In this document: positions 8,129 through 16,462 of the stretch, piece by piece
Numbering within the stretch: position 1 is the stretch's first letter
Layout: every line of letters begins with the position of its first letter
NCBI GenBank assembly: GCA_044370695.1
Contig: JBILVB010000009.1
Coordinates: 1-46,004, forward strand
Source: JBEIFW01 sp044370695
Lineage (GTDB): Bacteria > Actinomycetota > Acidimicrobiia > Acidimicrobiales > Ilumatobacteraceae
Length of the DNA stretch: 46,004 bases
Reading direction: 5' to 3'
The notes under the pieces: model-generated
What the model was told of the DNA's origin: nothing
Database searches by the model: none
The model's input: only the letters and a program-made list of their open reading frames with translations
Translations under genes and position numbers: made by a program

Positions 8129-9073
8129 ATGGGAAAGCTGATCGTCAGGCGGTTGCTCCTGACCATCCCGCTGCTGTTCGTCGTGTCGCTCATCGTGTTC
8201 GGTCTGGCCAAGCTGGTACCTGGTGACCCCGCTGTCACCATCGCCGGCGAGAACGCCACGATCGAACGGATCGAGCAGATCCGCGAACGGCTGGGGGAGA
8301 ACGATCCGGCGATCGTGCAATACGGCCGCCTGATCAAGGGGGTGTTCACCGGTGATCTCGGAACGTCGCTCTACTCCGAGCAGAAGGTCACCGATGCCAT
8401 CACCACCGCCCTACCCGTGACGCTGTCCCTCGCCGGGCTGGCGTTGCTGTTCGTCGTGTTGTTCGGCGTGTCGTTCGGGCTCCTGGCCGGTTCCCGGCCC
8501 GGCTCGATCATCGACCGCATCCTCACCTTGTTGGCGGCCCTCGGTGTCGCCGCCCCGGGGTACTGGGTGGGGATCATCCTCATCATCGTGTTCGGTCTGA
8601 ACCTCGGCTGGTTCCCGACCGGGCTGTACGTGAAGATCACCGACAACCCGCTCGACTGGCTGTACCACCTGCTCCTACCGGCGTTCGCGCTGTCGCTCGC
8701 AGGCATCGTCGAGGTGACCCGTCAGCTGCGGGGCTCGCTGCGCGACACGATGCAGCAGGACTACGTGCGGACCGCCAAAGCCAAGGGCCTGAGCGGTCGG
8801 CTGGTCATCCTGAAACACGCGCTCAAGAACGCGGCGATCCCGGTCGTCACCGTCATCGGCCTCCAGGTCAACGCGCTGCTCGGCGGCGCGATCGCCCTGG
8901 AGTTGGTGTTCGGGTTCTCCGGCGTGGGTGCGCTCGCCGTGCGAGCGGTGGTCAACCGCGACCTGCCGATCATCCAGGGGATCGTGCTGCTGTCGGTGTT
9001 CGTCGTCACGATCAGCAACCTGCTCGTCGACCTGGCCTACGGCTGGCTCAACCCGAAGGTGCGTGCCCAATGA
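8129..9073 (+). CDS. Peptide ABC transporter permease, DppB type
   Basis: A 314-residue inner-membrane permease of the DppB/OppB/GsiC group. The N-terminal helix LTIPLLFVVSLIVFGLAKLVPGDPA ends in the family hallmark PGDPA. The EAA coupling loop is RTAKAKGLSGRLVILKHALKNAAIPV (about residues 213-238), and five further hydrophobic segments are visible. It starts at ATG 8129, 34 bases after the binding-protein stop. Its last four bases overlap the start of the second permease (ATGA), so the two are translationally coupled. Function within the importer is established family knowledge; the solute is not known. Confidence 0.92.
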   Translation: MGKLIVRRLLLTIPLLFVVSLIVFGLAKLVPGDPAVTIAGENATIERIEQIRERLGENDPAIVQYGRLIKGVFTGDLGTSLYSEQKVTDAITTALPVTLSLAGLALLFVVLFGVSFGLLAGSRPGSIIDRILTLLAALGVAAPGYWVGIILIIVFGLNLGWFPTGLYVKITDNPLDWLYHLLLPAFALSLAGIVEVTRQLRGSLRDTMQQDYVRTAKAKGLSGRLVILKHALKNAAIPVVTVIGLQVNALLGGAIALELVFGFSGVGALAVRAVVNRDLPIIQGIVLLSVFVVTISNLLVDLAYGWLNPKVRAQ

Positions 9074-10032
9074 GCGACGTCTCCCTGCCGGCGACGCCCG
9101 GCGTGGTGCCCACCGGCCCCGAGGTGTGGCGCCGCCATGCCGCGGAGCACGTCGTCGAGCAGTCGATCGACGAGTCCTCCGGGCCGGTGTCGGCCCGCAA
9201 GCGATTCCTGCGCCGGTTCCTGCGGCAACGCCTGGCGCTGATCTCGCTCGGCTTCCTCGTCCTCATCATCCTGGTCGCGGTCTTCGCGCCGGTGCTGGCG
9301 CCGTACAACCCCGACAAGACGAACGTGCTCGAGCGGTTCGCTTCGCCGTCTGCCGACCATTTGCTCGGCACCGACCAACTCGGTCGCGACACCCTCAGCC
9401 GCATGCTGTTCGGTGCCCGGGTGTCGCTCATCGCTGCGTTCCAGGCCGTCGGGATCGCCCTGCTGCTCGGCCTGATCCCCGGCCTCGTGGCCGGGTACTT
9501 CGGCAAGTGGGTCGACGTCGTCATCATGCGCATCGCCGAGGCGATCATGACGTTCCCGCCGCTGCTGCTGGCCATCGCCATCGTCGCCGTGCGAGGCCCT
9601 GGTCTCGGCAATGCGATGCTGGCGGTCGGCATCGTGTCGGCCCCCCGGTTCGCCCGACTGGTACGCGGTCTCGTGCTCGCCGTGCGGGAGGAGACCTACA
9701 TCGAGGCCTCCCGATCGATCGGCACACCGACGGCCCGGATCCTTCGTCGACACGTGTTGCCCAACATCCTGTCCCCGCTCGTGGTCCAGATCTCGCTGGC
9801 GCTCGGGTTCTCGATGCTGGCCGAGGCGGGCCTGTCGTTCCTCGGGCTCGGGGTGCGTCCGCCGCAGGCCTCGTGGGGTTCCCTGCTGCAGGTGGCCTAC
9901 GCCAACCTCAGCCAGAACACCTTCCAGGCGATCCCGCCCGGCGTGGCGATCATGATCTGCGTGCTTGCGTTCAACCTGCTCGGCGACGGCCTCCGGGACT
10001 CGCTCGGCAAAGAGATCCGTCGGGGGAAGTGA
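9070..10032 (+). CDS. Peptide ABC transporter permease, DppC type
   Basis: A 320-residue permease, partner of the DppB-type protein. A cytoplasmic N-terminal extension of about 50 residues precedes FLRQRLALISLGFLVLIILVAVFAPVLAPY, as in OppC_N proteins. The motif HLLGTDQLGRDTLSRMLFGARVSL is highly diagnostic of DppC/OppC. The coupling loop is EASRSIGTPTARILRRHVLPN, and LSFLGLGVRPPQASWG occurs near the C terminus. The start ATG overlaps the dppB-type stop by four bases, and its own TGA shares one base with the ATG of the next gene. It forms the translocation pore with DppB. Confidence 0.93.
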   Translation: MSDVSLPATPGVVPTGPEVWRRHAAEHVVEQSIDESSGPVSARKRFLRRFLRQRLALISLGFLVLIILVAVFAPVLAPYNPDKTNVLERFASPSADHLLGTDQLGRDTLSRMLFGARVSLIAAFQAVGIALLLGLIPGLVAGYFGKWVDVVIMRIAEAIMTFPPLLLAIAIVAVRGPGLGNAMLAVGIVSAPRFARLVRGLVLAVREETYIEASRSIGTPTARILRRHVLPNILSPLVVQISLALGFSMLAEAGLSFLGLGVRPPQASWGSLLQVAYANLSQNTFQAIPPGVAIMICVLAFNLLGDGLRDSLGKEIRRGK

Positions 10033-11024
10033 TGACCGATCCGCTGTTGGTCGTCGACGGTCTGACCGTCGAGTTCTACTCCGGCACCGGCTGGGAGAAG
10101 GTCGTCGATTCCGTCAGCTTCACCGTGGGTCGGGGCGAGACCCTGGGCCTCGTGGGCGAGTCCGGCTCGGGCAAGAGCGTCACGTGTATGGCACTGACGG
10201 CGTTGATCCCGATGCCACCGGGCCGGATCAGCGCCGGGTCCGTCCGCCTCGACGGTCGCGAGCTCGTGGGGTTGAGCCCCAAAGAGCTCGAGGCGGTGCG
10301 CGGCGCGCAGGTGGCCAACATCTTCCAGGAGCCGATGACGTCGCTCAACCCGGCGTTCACGGTCGGCGAGCAGATCGCCGAGATGGTGCGGCGCCACCAG
10401 AAAGTCGACCGCAAGGCGGCGTGGGCGCGTGCGGTGGAGATGCTCGACCGCGTGGGCATCCCGAACCCGGCCCGCCGGGCCAAGGAATACCCGCACCAGT
10501 TCTCGGGCGGTATGCGCCAGCGCGTGATGATCGCCATGGCGGTGTCGTGCGAGCCGAAGCTGCTGATCGCCGACGAGCCCACCACCGCGCTCGACGTGAC
10601 CATCCAGGCCCAGGTGCTCGAGCTGCTCAAGGACATGCAGACCGAGTTCGGCATGTCGGTGGTGTTCATCACCCACGACCTCGGCGTGGTGGCCCAGGTC
10701 TGCGACCGGGTCGTCGTCCTCTACGGCGGACGGGTCATGGAGCAGTCCGGCATCGACGACCTGTACTACCGGCCGGTCCACCCGTACACCGAGGGTCTGC
10801 TCACGGCCATGCCGCAGATCGGTCCCCGGTCCGGTCGACTGGCCTCGATCCCGGGATCGACCCCGGTGCCATCGGCGTTGCCGGCGGGCTGCGCGTTCGG
10901 TCCCCGGTGCCCCTACGTCCTCGACGAGTGCCGCAGCGGGCCGGTCCCGCTGACCGAGCTCGCCGGTGGCCGAGCGTCGCGCTGTGTCCGTGTCCACGAC
11001 TTGACCCTGGTGGGGACGAAGTGA
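10032..11024 (+). CDS. Peptide ABC transporter ATPase, DppD type
   Basis: A 330-residue ATP-binding subunit. Walker A GESGSGKS is at about residues 41-48, the Q-loop motif NIFQEPMTSLNP follows, the signature FSGGMRQR is near 157-164, and Walker B LLIADEPTTALD is near 177-188. The C-terminal oligopeptide/dipeptide transporter domain carries GCAFGPRCPYVLDEC, a Cys-bearing motif typical of this subfamily that may bind an iron-sulfur cluster. The start ATG shares its first base with the upstream TGA. The gene's GTGA end overlaps the next ATPase gene by four bases. It acts with the DppF-type ATPase as a heterodimer (family knowledge). Confidence 0.93.
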   Translation: MTDPLLVVDGLTVEFYSGTGWEKVVDSVSFTVGRGETLGLVGESGSGKSVTCMALTALIPMPPGRISAGSVRLDGRELVGLSPKELEAVRGAQVANIFQEPMTSLNPAFTVGEQIAEMVRRHQKVDRKAAWARAVEMLDRVGIPNPARRAKEYPHQFSGGMRQRVMIAMAVSCEPKLLIADEPTTALDVTIQAQVLELLKDMQTEFGMSVVFITHDLGVVAQVCDRVVVLYGGRVMEQSGIDDLYYRPVHPYTEGLLTAMPQIGPRSGRLASIPGSTPVPSALPAGCAFGPRCPYVLDECRSGPVPLTELAGGRASRCVRVHDLTLVGTK

Positions 11025-12061
11025 CCGATCCTGCAACCATGGCGACCGGCGGCGACGTCCTGTTGTCGATCGAGGACCTGCACGTCACGTTCCGGCGCCG
11101 CCGGACCGACCGGCCGGTGCGGGCGGTGAACGGAGTGACCTTCACGCTCGAGCGCGGCGAGACGATCGGGGTCGTGGGCGAGTCCGGATCCGGGAAGTCC
11201 ACCATCGCTCGCGCGGTCATGCGGTTGGTGCCCGCCGAGCGCGGACGCGCCGTGCTCGACGGCCGTGATCTGCTGACGCTGGGCGGCGCCGATCTGCGCA
11301 ACGCCCGCAAGGACGTCCAGATGGTGTTCCAGGACCCGTACTCGTCGATGAACCCGTCGATGGTGGTGGCCGACATCATCGGTGAACCCCTCGAGGTGCA
11401 GGCGGGCATCAAGGGCGCCGAGCGCGACAAGCGGGTGGCCCAACTGCTCGACGACGTCGGGTTGTCCTCACGCCACCTGCAGCGCTATCCGTACGAGTTC
11501 TCGGGTGGGCAGCGTCAGCGCATCGCGATCGCCCGGGCGCTCGCGAACCACCCCAAGCTCGTGATCCTCGACGAGGCGGTGTCCGCCCTCGACGTGTCGA
11601 CGCAGAACCAGATCATCAACCTCCTCGAGGACCTGCAGCACGCCACCGGCGTGTCGTTCCTGTTCATCGCCCACGACCTCGCCGTCGTGCGCCACATCGC
11701 CCGGCGTACCGTGGTGCTCTACCTCGGCCGGGTGATGGAGGAGGGGCCCTCGGAGCGGATCTTCGAGACGCCGGCGCACCCGTACTCCGAAGCGTTGCTC
11801 TCGGCGGTGCCGGTCCCGAACCCCGCCGTCCAGCGCCAGCGAGCGCGGGTCGTGCTGTCGGGCGAGCCGCCGGACCCGAGCAACCCACCGCCCGGCTGCC
11901 CGTTCGCCGCCCGTTGCACCTACGTCATGGACGTGTGCCGGACCACGATGCCCGAGCCGACGCCGGTCGACGGGGGCGGCATCGTGGCGTGCCACCTGCA
12001 GACCTCGGGCCCCGTGCTCGGGGGCCGCACGCTCTCGGCGTTGTCAGTCCGGCCCGGCTGA
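11021..12061 (+). CDS. Peptide ABC transporter ATPase, DppF type
   Basis: A 346-residue ATP-binding subunit, partner of DppD. The open frame runs through the upstream gene in another phase, but GTG 11021 (GTGA overlap) gives a compact N terminus. Walker A GESGSGKST, Q-loop FQDPYSSMNP (a DppF hallmark), signature FSGGQRQR and Walker B LVILDEAVSALDVS are all present. The C terminus has PPGCPFAARCTYVMDVC, the oligopeptide transporter C-terminal motif. It is the last gene of the importer operon. Its final 18 bases overlap the 3' end of the opposite-strand ABC ATPase gene. Confidence 0.92.
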   Translation: MTDPATMATGGDVLLSIEDLHVTFRRRRTDRPVRAVNGVTFTLERGETIGVVGESGSGKSTIARAVMRLVPAERGRAVLDGRDLLTLGGADLRNARKDVQMVFQDPYSSMNPSMVVADIIGEPLEVQAGIKGAERDKRVAQLLDDVGLSSRHLQRYPYEFSGGQRQRIAIARALANHPKLVILDEAVSALDVSTQNQIINLLEDLQHATGVSFLFIAHDLAVVRHIARRTVVLYLGRVMEEGPSERIFETPAHPYSEALLSAVPVPNPAVQRQRARVVLSGEPPDPSNPPPGCPFAARCTYVMDVCRTTMPEPTPVDGGGIVACHLQTSGPVLGGRTLSALSVRPG

Positions 12062-12865
12062 CCAGGCCGACCAGCGGGCGCCGCGGCGCTCGAGCGTCAG
12101 CGGGAGCCCGAAGCACTCCGACAGCGCCTCGGCGGTCAGTGTCGCGTCGAGCGGTCCGGCGGCGAGCGCGCGGCCGTCGCGCAGCAGCAGCGCGTGCGTG
12201 AACCCCGGGGGGATCTCGTCGACGTGGTGGGTGACGAGCACGGTGGCGGGAGCGGTCGGGTCCGCCGCGAGCCCGGCGAGGGAGGCGACGAGTTCCTCCC
12301 GGCCGGCGAGGTCCAACCCGGCGGTCGGTTCGTCGAGCAGGAGCAGGCCCGGGTCGGTCATCAGCGTTCGGGCAAGCAGGGTGCGTTGCTGCTCACCCGA
12401 CGACAGTGAGCCCACCTCCCGCTCGGCGAGGTGGGCGACGCCGAGCCGTCCGAGTTGGGTCACGGCCCGGTCCCGATCCGCGTCGTCGTAGCGGTGCCAC
12501 CACGGTTCCAGCGCAGCGTGCTTGGCCGTCATCACCACGTCGGCGGCGGTGAGCTGCGGGCGGAGCTGCTGCGCGAGCGACGACGACGCCACCCCGACCC
12601 GGGTGCGCAGGGTGCGCACGTCGGTACGGCCCAGGGTCTCGCCGAGCACCTCGACGACGCCGGCGCTCGGATGCAGGTAGAGCGAGGCGATCCGCACGAG
12701 GCTCGTCTTGCCCGAGCCGTTGCGTCCCAACACGACCCAGCGCTCGTCGCGTCGCACGGTCCAGTCGATGCCGTCGAGCAGTGTGCGGGCCCCGCGCACC
12801 AGGCGCACCCCCTGGAGGCGCAGTGCCGGCGCCTCGGCGGCGTACGGCTCGGTCCGGGTGGTCAT
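12044..12865 (-). CDS. Cytoplasmic ABC transporter ATP-binding protein
   Basis: A 273-residue stand-alone nucleotide-binding protein. Walker A GRNGSGKT is at residues 47-54, signature LSSGEQQR near 154-161, Walker B LLLLDEPTAGLD near 174-185, and H-loop VTHHVDE. The order and the short helical domain resemble the ModF/YlmA type of soluble ATPase. No permease is encoded next to it, so its partner or process is unknown. The start ATG 12865 overlaps the stop of the upstream ThDP enzyme by four bases, so the two are probably translated together. The gene end is convergent with and overlaps the DppF-type gene. Confidence 0.85.
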   Translation of the reverse strand: MTTRTEPYAAEAPALRLQGVRLVRGARTLLDGIDWTVRRDERWVVLGRNGSGKTSLVRIASLYLHPSAGVVEVLGETLGRTDVRTLRTRVGVASSSLAQQLRPQLTAADVVMTAKHAALEPWWHRYDDADRDRAVTQLGRLGVAHLAEREVGSLSSGEQQRTLLARTLMTDPGLLLLDEPTAGLDLAGREELVASLAGLAADPTAPATVLVTHHVDEIPPGFTHALLLRDGRALAAGPLDATLTAEALSECFGLPLTLERRGARWSAWSAGPD

Positions 12866-14517
12866 TCCGCCGAGATCGGCAGCTCGACGAGCGCCGGGCG
12901 GCCACTGGCCGCCGCAGTGCGCACGGCGTCGCTCGCATCGTCGAGGGAGTCGACGCGCACGGCGTGCACGCCGAGCGACGTGGCGAGGCCGACGAAATCG
13001 ACTGCCGGATCGACCAGGTCGAGGGCCACGAAGCGGCCGGTGCGGACCGAGTCACCCTTCATCGCCCGCACGTTGTTCTTGAGGATCCGGTACTGGCGGT
13101 TGTTGAACACGGTGAACACCACGGGTAGCTGCTCGTGGGCCGCGGTCCACAGCGCCTGAGGCGAGTACATGGCCGAACCGTCGCCCACGGCCGACAGCAC
13201 CGGCAGGGTGCGCTCGTGGGCGAGGGCGACACCGAGCGCAGCGGGCATGCCCCACCCGAGACCGCCGCCCTTGCAGAAGAAGTACCGGCCCGGCTCGCTC
13301 CAGCGGTGGAAGCCGCGCACGAAGCCACCCGTCGTGATCGCTTCGTCCACGACGGCAGCGCCCGGCGGCATGGCCCGCACGACGGCGTGGGCGGCGGCCA
13401 TCGGATCGAACGGTGCCGCGCCGTAGCGGGCCCGCGCCGACTCCTCGAGGTGTTCGAGCTCGGACTGCCGGCGGGTCGCAGCGGCGGCGACCGCATCGGC
13501 GGCGGCCGCCGTGTCGACCCGACCGGCGACGAGCGCCGACAGTGCCCGCAGCGACGCCCGGGCATCGCCCACCGCCCCCCAACGAACCGGATAGGTGCGC
13601 CCGAGGTGCTGGTGGTCGGGTGCCAGGTGGAGCAGTTCGGTCCCCTCGGGCAGCGGCGAGCCGTCGCTGTAGGGGTAGACGAGGAACGGCTGCCGGCCGA
13701 CGTAGAACAGGCGCCGGTACCGGGCCAACGCGGCGCGCGCGCCCGATGCGAGCATCGGCAGCATCCCGGCGAACAGCGGGTGCTGGGCGGGGAACACCCC
13801 GGTGCCGTGGAGCGGGGCGGCGAACACCGGGGCTCCGAGGGCCTCGGCGAGCGCAGCGAGTTCGGCGTGGGCGCGCTCGTCGTGCACGCTGTCGCCGGCG
13901 ATCAGGGCCACGGAGCCGATCGGCTCGGTGGTCAGCAGGTCGGCCAACTCCTCGAGGGCGCCCGCAGTGGCCCCGCCGTGGATCGTCGAGGCGGGCGGCA
14001 CCGGGGCGTCGCCCTCCTCGTCGAGGGTCGACATCGGCAGGCTGACGAACACCGGCCCGACCGGGGGCGCAGCGGCGTCGTGGAAGGCGCGCCGCATCAC
14101 CGTCCCCAACTCCCGCAACGTGCGCACCTCGTGGGCCCACTTGGTGACCGGACGCGCCAAGCCGACGAGGTCGCCCGACAGCATCGGATCGGCCTCGATG
14201 TGGCCGTAGTGCTGCTGGCCGGCGGTGACCACGAGCGGCGAGTTGTTGGCCTGGGCGTTGGTGAGGTTGCCGATGGCGTTGCCGACGCCGGCGGAGGTGT
14301 GCAGGTTCAGCAACGCCGGCCGGCCGGTCGCCTGGGCGTAGCCGTCGGCCATGCCGACCGCCGTCGCCTCCTGGAGGGCGAGCACGTAGTGGAGATCCTC
14401 GGCGTCGGCGAGGGCGTCGATGAGCGGCAGCTCGGTCGAGCCGGGGTTGCCGAACAGGTGGCGCACACCTTCGGTGCGCAGGACTTCGAGGAGGGCGTCG
14501 CGTCCGGAACGGGCCAT
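12862..14517 (-). CDS. Benzoylformate-decarboxylase-like ThDP enzyme
   Basis: A 551-residue thiamine-diphosphate enzyme of the acetolactate synthase/benzoylformate decarboxylase superfamily. The N-terminal Pyr domain has FGNPGSTELP (Ser27), LQEATAVGMADGYAQATG (Glu50, the ThDP activator) and NLHTSAGVGNA (His73). All of these match MdlC as I remember it. The C-terminal domain has the ThDP/Mg motif GDGSAMYSPQALWTAA...VFNN. In the middle region the position that aligns with the second catalytic histidine of MdlC (FRYHQY) reads FLVYPY, so Tyr281 replaces it and the substrate may differ. I chose ATG 14517 because a TAAGTT -10 lies 7 bases upstream; a longer frame to 14586 runs into the ABC exporter gene. 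Confidence 0.8.
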   Translation of the reverse strand: MARSGRDALLEVLRTEGVRHLFGNPGSTELPLIDALADAEDLHYVLALQEATAVGMADGYAQATGRPALLNLHTSAGVGNAIGNLTNAQANNSPLVVTAGQQHYGHIEADPMLSGDLVGLARPVTKWAHEVRTLRELGTVMRRAFHDAAAPPVGPVFVSLPMSTLDEEGDAPVPPASTIHGGATAGALEELADLLTTEPIGSVALIAGDSVHDERAHAELAALAEALGAPVFAAPLHGTGVFPAQHPLFAGMLPMLASGARAALARYRRLFYVGRQPFLVYPYSDGSPLPEGTELLHLAPDHQHLGRTYPVRWGAVGDARASLRALSALVAGRVDTAAAADAVAAAATRRQSELEHLEESARARYGAAPFDPMAAAHAVVRAMPPGAAVVDEAITTGGFVRGFHRWSEPGRYFFCKGGGLGWGMPAALGVALAHERTLPVLSAVGDGSAMYSPQALWTAAHEQLPVVFTVFNNRQYRILKNNVRAMKGDSVRTGRFVALDLVDPAVDFVGLATSLGVHAVRVDSLDDASDAVRTAAASGRPALVELPISAE

Positions 14518-14524
14518 GACGGCG

Positions 14525-14530
14525 AACTTA
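14525..14530 (-). promoter_or_regulatory. -10 element TAAGTT, leaderless start of ThDP enzyme
   Basis: TAAGTT lies 7 bases before ATG 14517. Its first three bases are the TAA stop codon (14528-14530) of the upstream ABC exporter gene. Confidence 0.55.
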
Positions 14531-16462
14531 GCCCTGGGTGGCCCCGGCGCCGTCCTGGCCGGCGCCGGCGGCTGCCCAGGCGGCATGGAGGGCGGCGTAG
14601 TGACCGCCGAGCCTCACGAGCTCGTCGTGGGTGCCGAGCTCGACGATCGTGCCCCGCTCGACCACGGCGATGCGGTCGGCCCGCATGGCCGTGGCCAGGC
14701 GGTGGGCGATCAGCACGGCGGTCCGCCCGGCGAGGACGGCGTCGAGCGCCTGCTCGACCCGGGACTCCGAGGCGAGATCCAGATTGGAGGTGGCCTCGTC
14801 GAGGATCAGCACGCGGGGGCGGGCGAGGAACGCCCGGGCCAGCGCGAGGAGTTGACGTTCGCCGGCCGACAGCGACACGCCCCGCTCGTGCACCGGCGCA
14901 TCGAGGCCGTCGGGCAGCCGCGCCACGAGGTCGTCGAGCCCGACGGCCCGGCAAGCCGCGCGCACCTCGTCGTCTGATGCGTCCGGTCGGCCGAAGGTGA
15001 GGTTGTGGCGCAACGAGCCGGCGAACAGGAACGGCTCCTGGGGCACGATGCCGAGCTGGCGGCGAAGGGAGGTCTGGGTGACGGTGCGCACGTCGACCCC
15101 GTCGACGGCGACCGTGCCCGCCGTCGGGTCGTAGAAGCGGGCGACGAGCTTCGCGATGGTCGACTTGCCCGCGCCCGTCGTGCCGACGAAGGCCACGGTC
15201 TCGCCCGGGGCGATGTCCAGCGACACGTCCCGCAGGACGGGCACGGCGGGGTCGTACCCGAACGTCACGCGATCGAGGGTGATCGCTCCCTCGATCGGTC
15301 CCAGCACCGTGGCGCCGGGGGCGTCGGCGACGGACGGTTCGGTGGCGAGCAGGTCCCGCAGCTTGGTCACCGCGGCCTGCCCGGACTGGTACGTGGCGTA
15401 GAGCTGCACGAGCGACTGGATCGGGGCGAAGAACGCGGTCAGGTAGAGCACGAACGCCGCCAGCTCACCGATCGACAGCGAGCCGTCGACGACCATCGTG
15501 CCGCCGACGCCGAGGACCACGACCTGACCGAGCGCACCGACGAGGTCGGTGGCGGCGCTGAACGTTGCGTTCTGCGTGGCCGTCGCGACGTTCGCCTCCC
15601 GGTAGCGGCCGACGACGACGCGGTGCGACACCAGGTTGTAGGCCCGCCGGTTGAACGCCGTGATGATGCGGATCCCCGACAAGTTCTCGGACAGGTCGGC
15701 GAGGACCTCGGCGATGCGGTCGCGCACCACGCCGTAGGAACGGTCCGAGGCCCGCCGGTACCAGACGGTGAGGGCGAGCAGCGGAGGAAGGACCACGGCC
15801 ACGGTCACGAGGGCGAGCACCGGTTGGAGGCCGAAGAGGATCGCCGTGACGAGGACCAGCGCGAGCGCCTGCACGATCAGGTTGACGATCCCGTCCTGCA
15901 GCAGCTGCGACAGCGCATCGATGTCGCTCGTCATGCGGGTCATGACCCGCCCGGCCCGTTCGTCGGTGTAGTAGTCGACCGACAGGCGCTGGAGATGATC
16001 GAACACCCGGAGCCGCAGGCGGTAGAGCAGCCGTTCGCCCAGTACCCCGGTCCACGCGACGCGCGCGGCTCCGGCAACGACCGACACCACGACCGTCAGC
16101 AGGTAGAGGCCGGCGACGGTGACCAGCACGCCGGTGTTCCCCGCTCGCACGCCGTCGTCGATGCCGCGCTGGGTCAGGATTCCGCCGGCCTGCAGCGCCA
16201 GCGACTCGATGACGACGAGCCCGAGCGCGCCGGCGAGGCCGAGCCGGTGCTCGGCGAGGAAGCCGCGCAGGGTGAACGGCCGGCGGTCCTCGAGCCGCGG
16301 CTGGTGGGCGACGTCCGGCTCGGGGTGCTCGGGCTCGCGGGCCAGGATCCGTTCGGCGCGTTCGCGCAGCTCGCTCGGTACTCCGGCGAAGGGCAGGCCG
16401 TTTGCGGCGCTGACCTGCGCCCCACCCGGTCCGAAGAAGCCGCCACCGCCACCCCCCATCAT
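14528..16462 (-). CDS. ABC exporter half-transporter, catalytic-site subunit
   Basis: A 644-residue fused membrane/ATPase protein of the MsbA/multidrug type. A Gly-rich N terminus and a soluble stretch precede six transmembrane helices (about 70-370), followed by the nucleotide-binding domain. Walker A GTTGAGKST, Walker B VLILDEATSNLD with the catalytic Glu, and H-loop IAHRLATA are intact. The signature is LSAGERQ instead of LSGGQ. The neighbouring subunit has the reverse pattern, so the two should form a heterodimer with one consensus and one degenerate ATP site. The start ATG overlaps the stop of the upstream half-transporter by four bases. The exported substrate (drug, lipid or peptide) is unknown. 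Confidence 0.88.
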   Translation of the reverse strand: MMGGGGGGFFGPGGAQVSAANGLPFAGVPSELRERAERILAREPEHPEPDVAHQPRLEDRRPFTLRGFLAEHRLGLAGALGLVVIESLALQAGGILTQRGIDDGVRAGNTGVLVTVAGLYLLTVVVSVVAGAARVAWTGVLGERLLYRLRLRVFDHLQRLSVDYYTDERAGRVMTRMTSDIDALSQLLQDGIVNLIVQALALVLVTAILFGLQPVLALVTVAVVLPPLLALTVWYRRASDRSYGVVRDRIAEVLADLSENLSGIRIITAFNRRAYNLVSHRVVVGRYREANVATATQNATFSAATDLVGALGQVVVLGVGGTMVVDGSLSIGELAAFVLYLTAFFAPIQSLVQLYATYQSGQAAVTKLRDLLATEPSVADAPGATVLGPIEGAITLDRVTFGYDPAVPVLRDVSLDIAPGETVAFVGTTGAGKSTIAKLVARFYDPTAGTVAVDGVDVRTVTQTSLRRQLGIVPQEPFLFAGSLRHNLTFGRPDASDDEVRAACRAVGLDDLVARLPDGLDAPVHERGVSLSAGERQLLALARAFLARPRVLILDEATSNLDLASESRVEQALDAVLAGRTAVLIAHRLATAMRADRIAVVERGTIVELGTHDELVRLGGHYAALHAAWAAAGAGQDGAGATQG

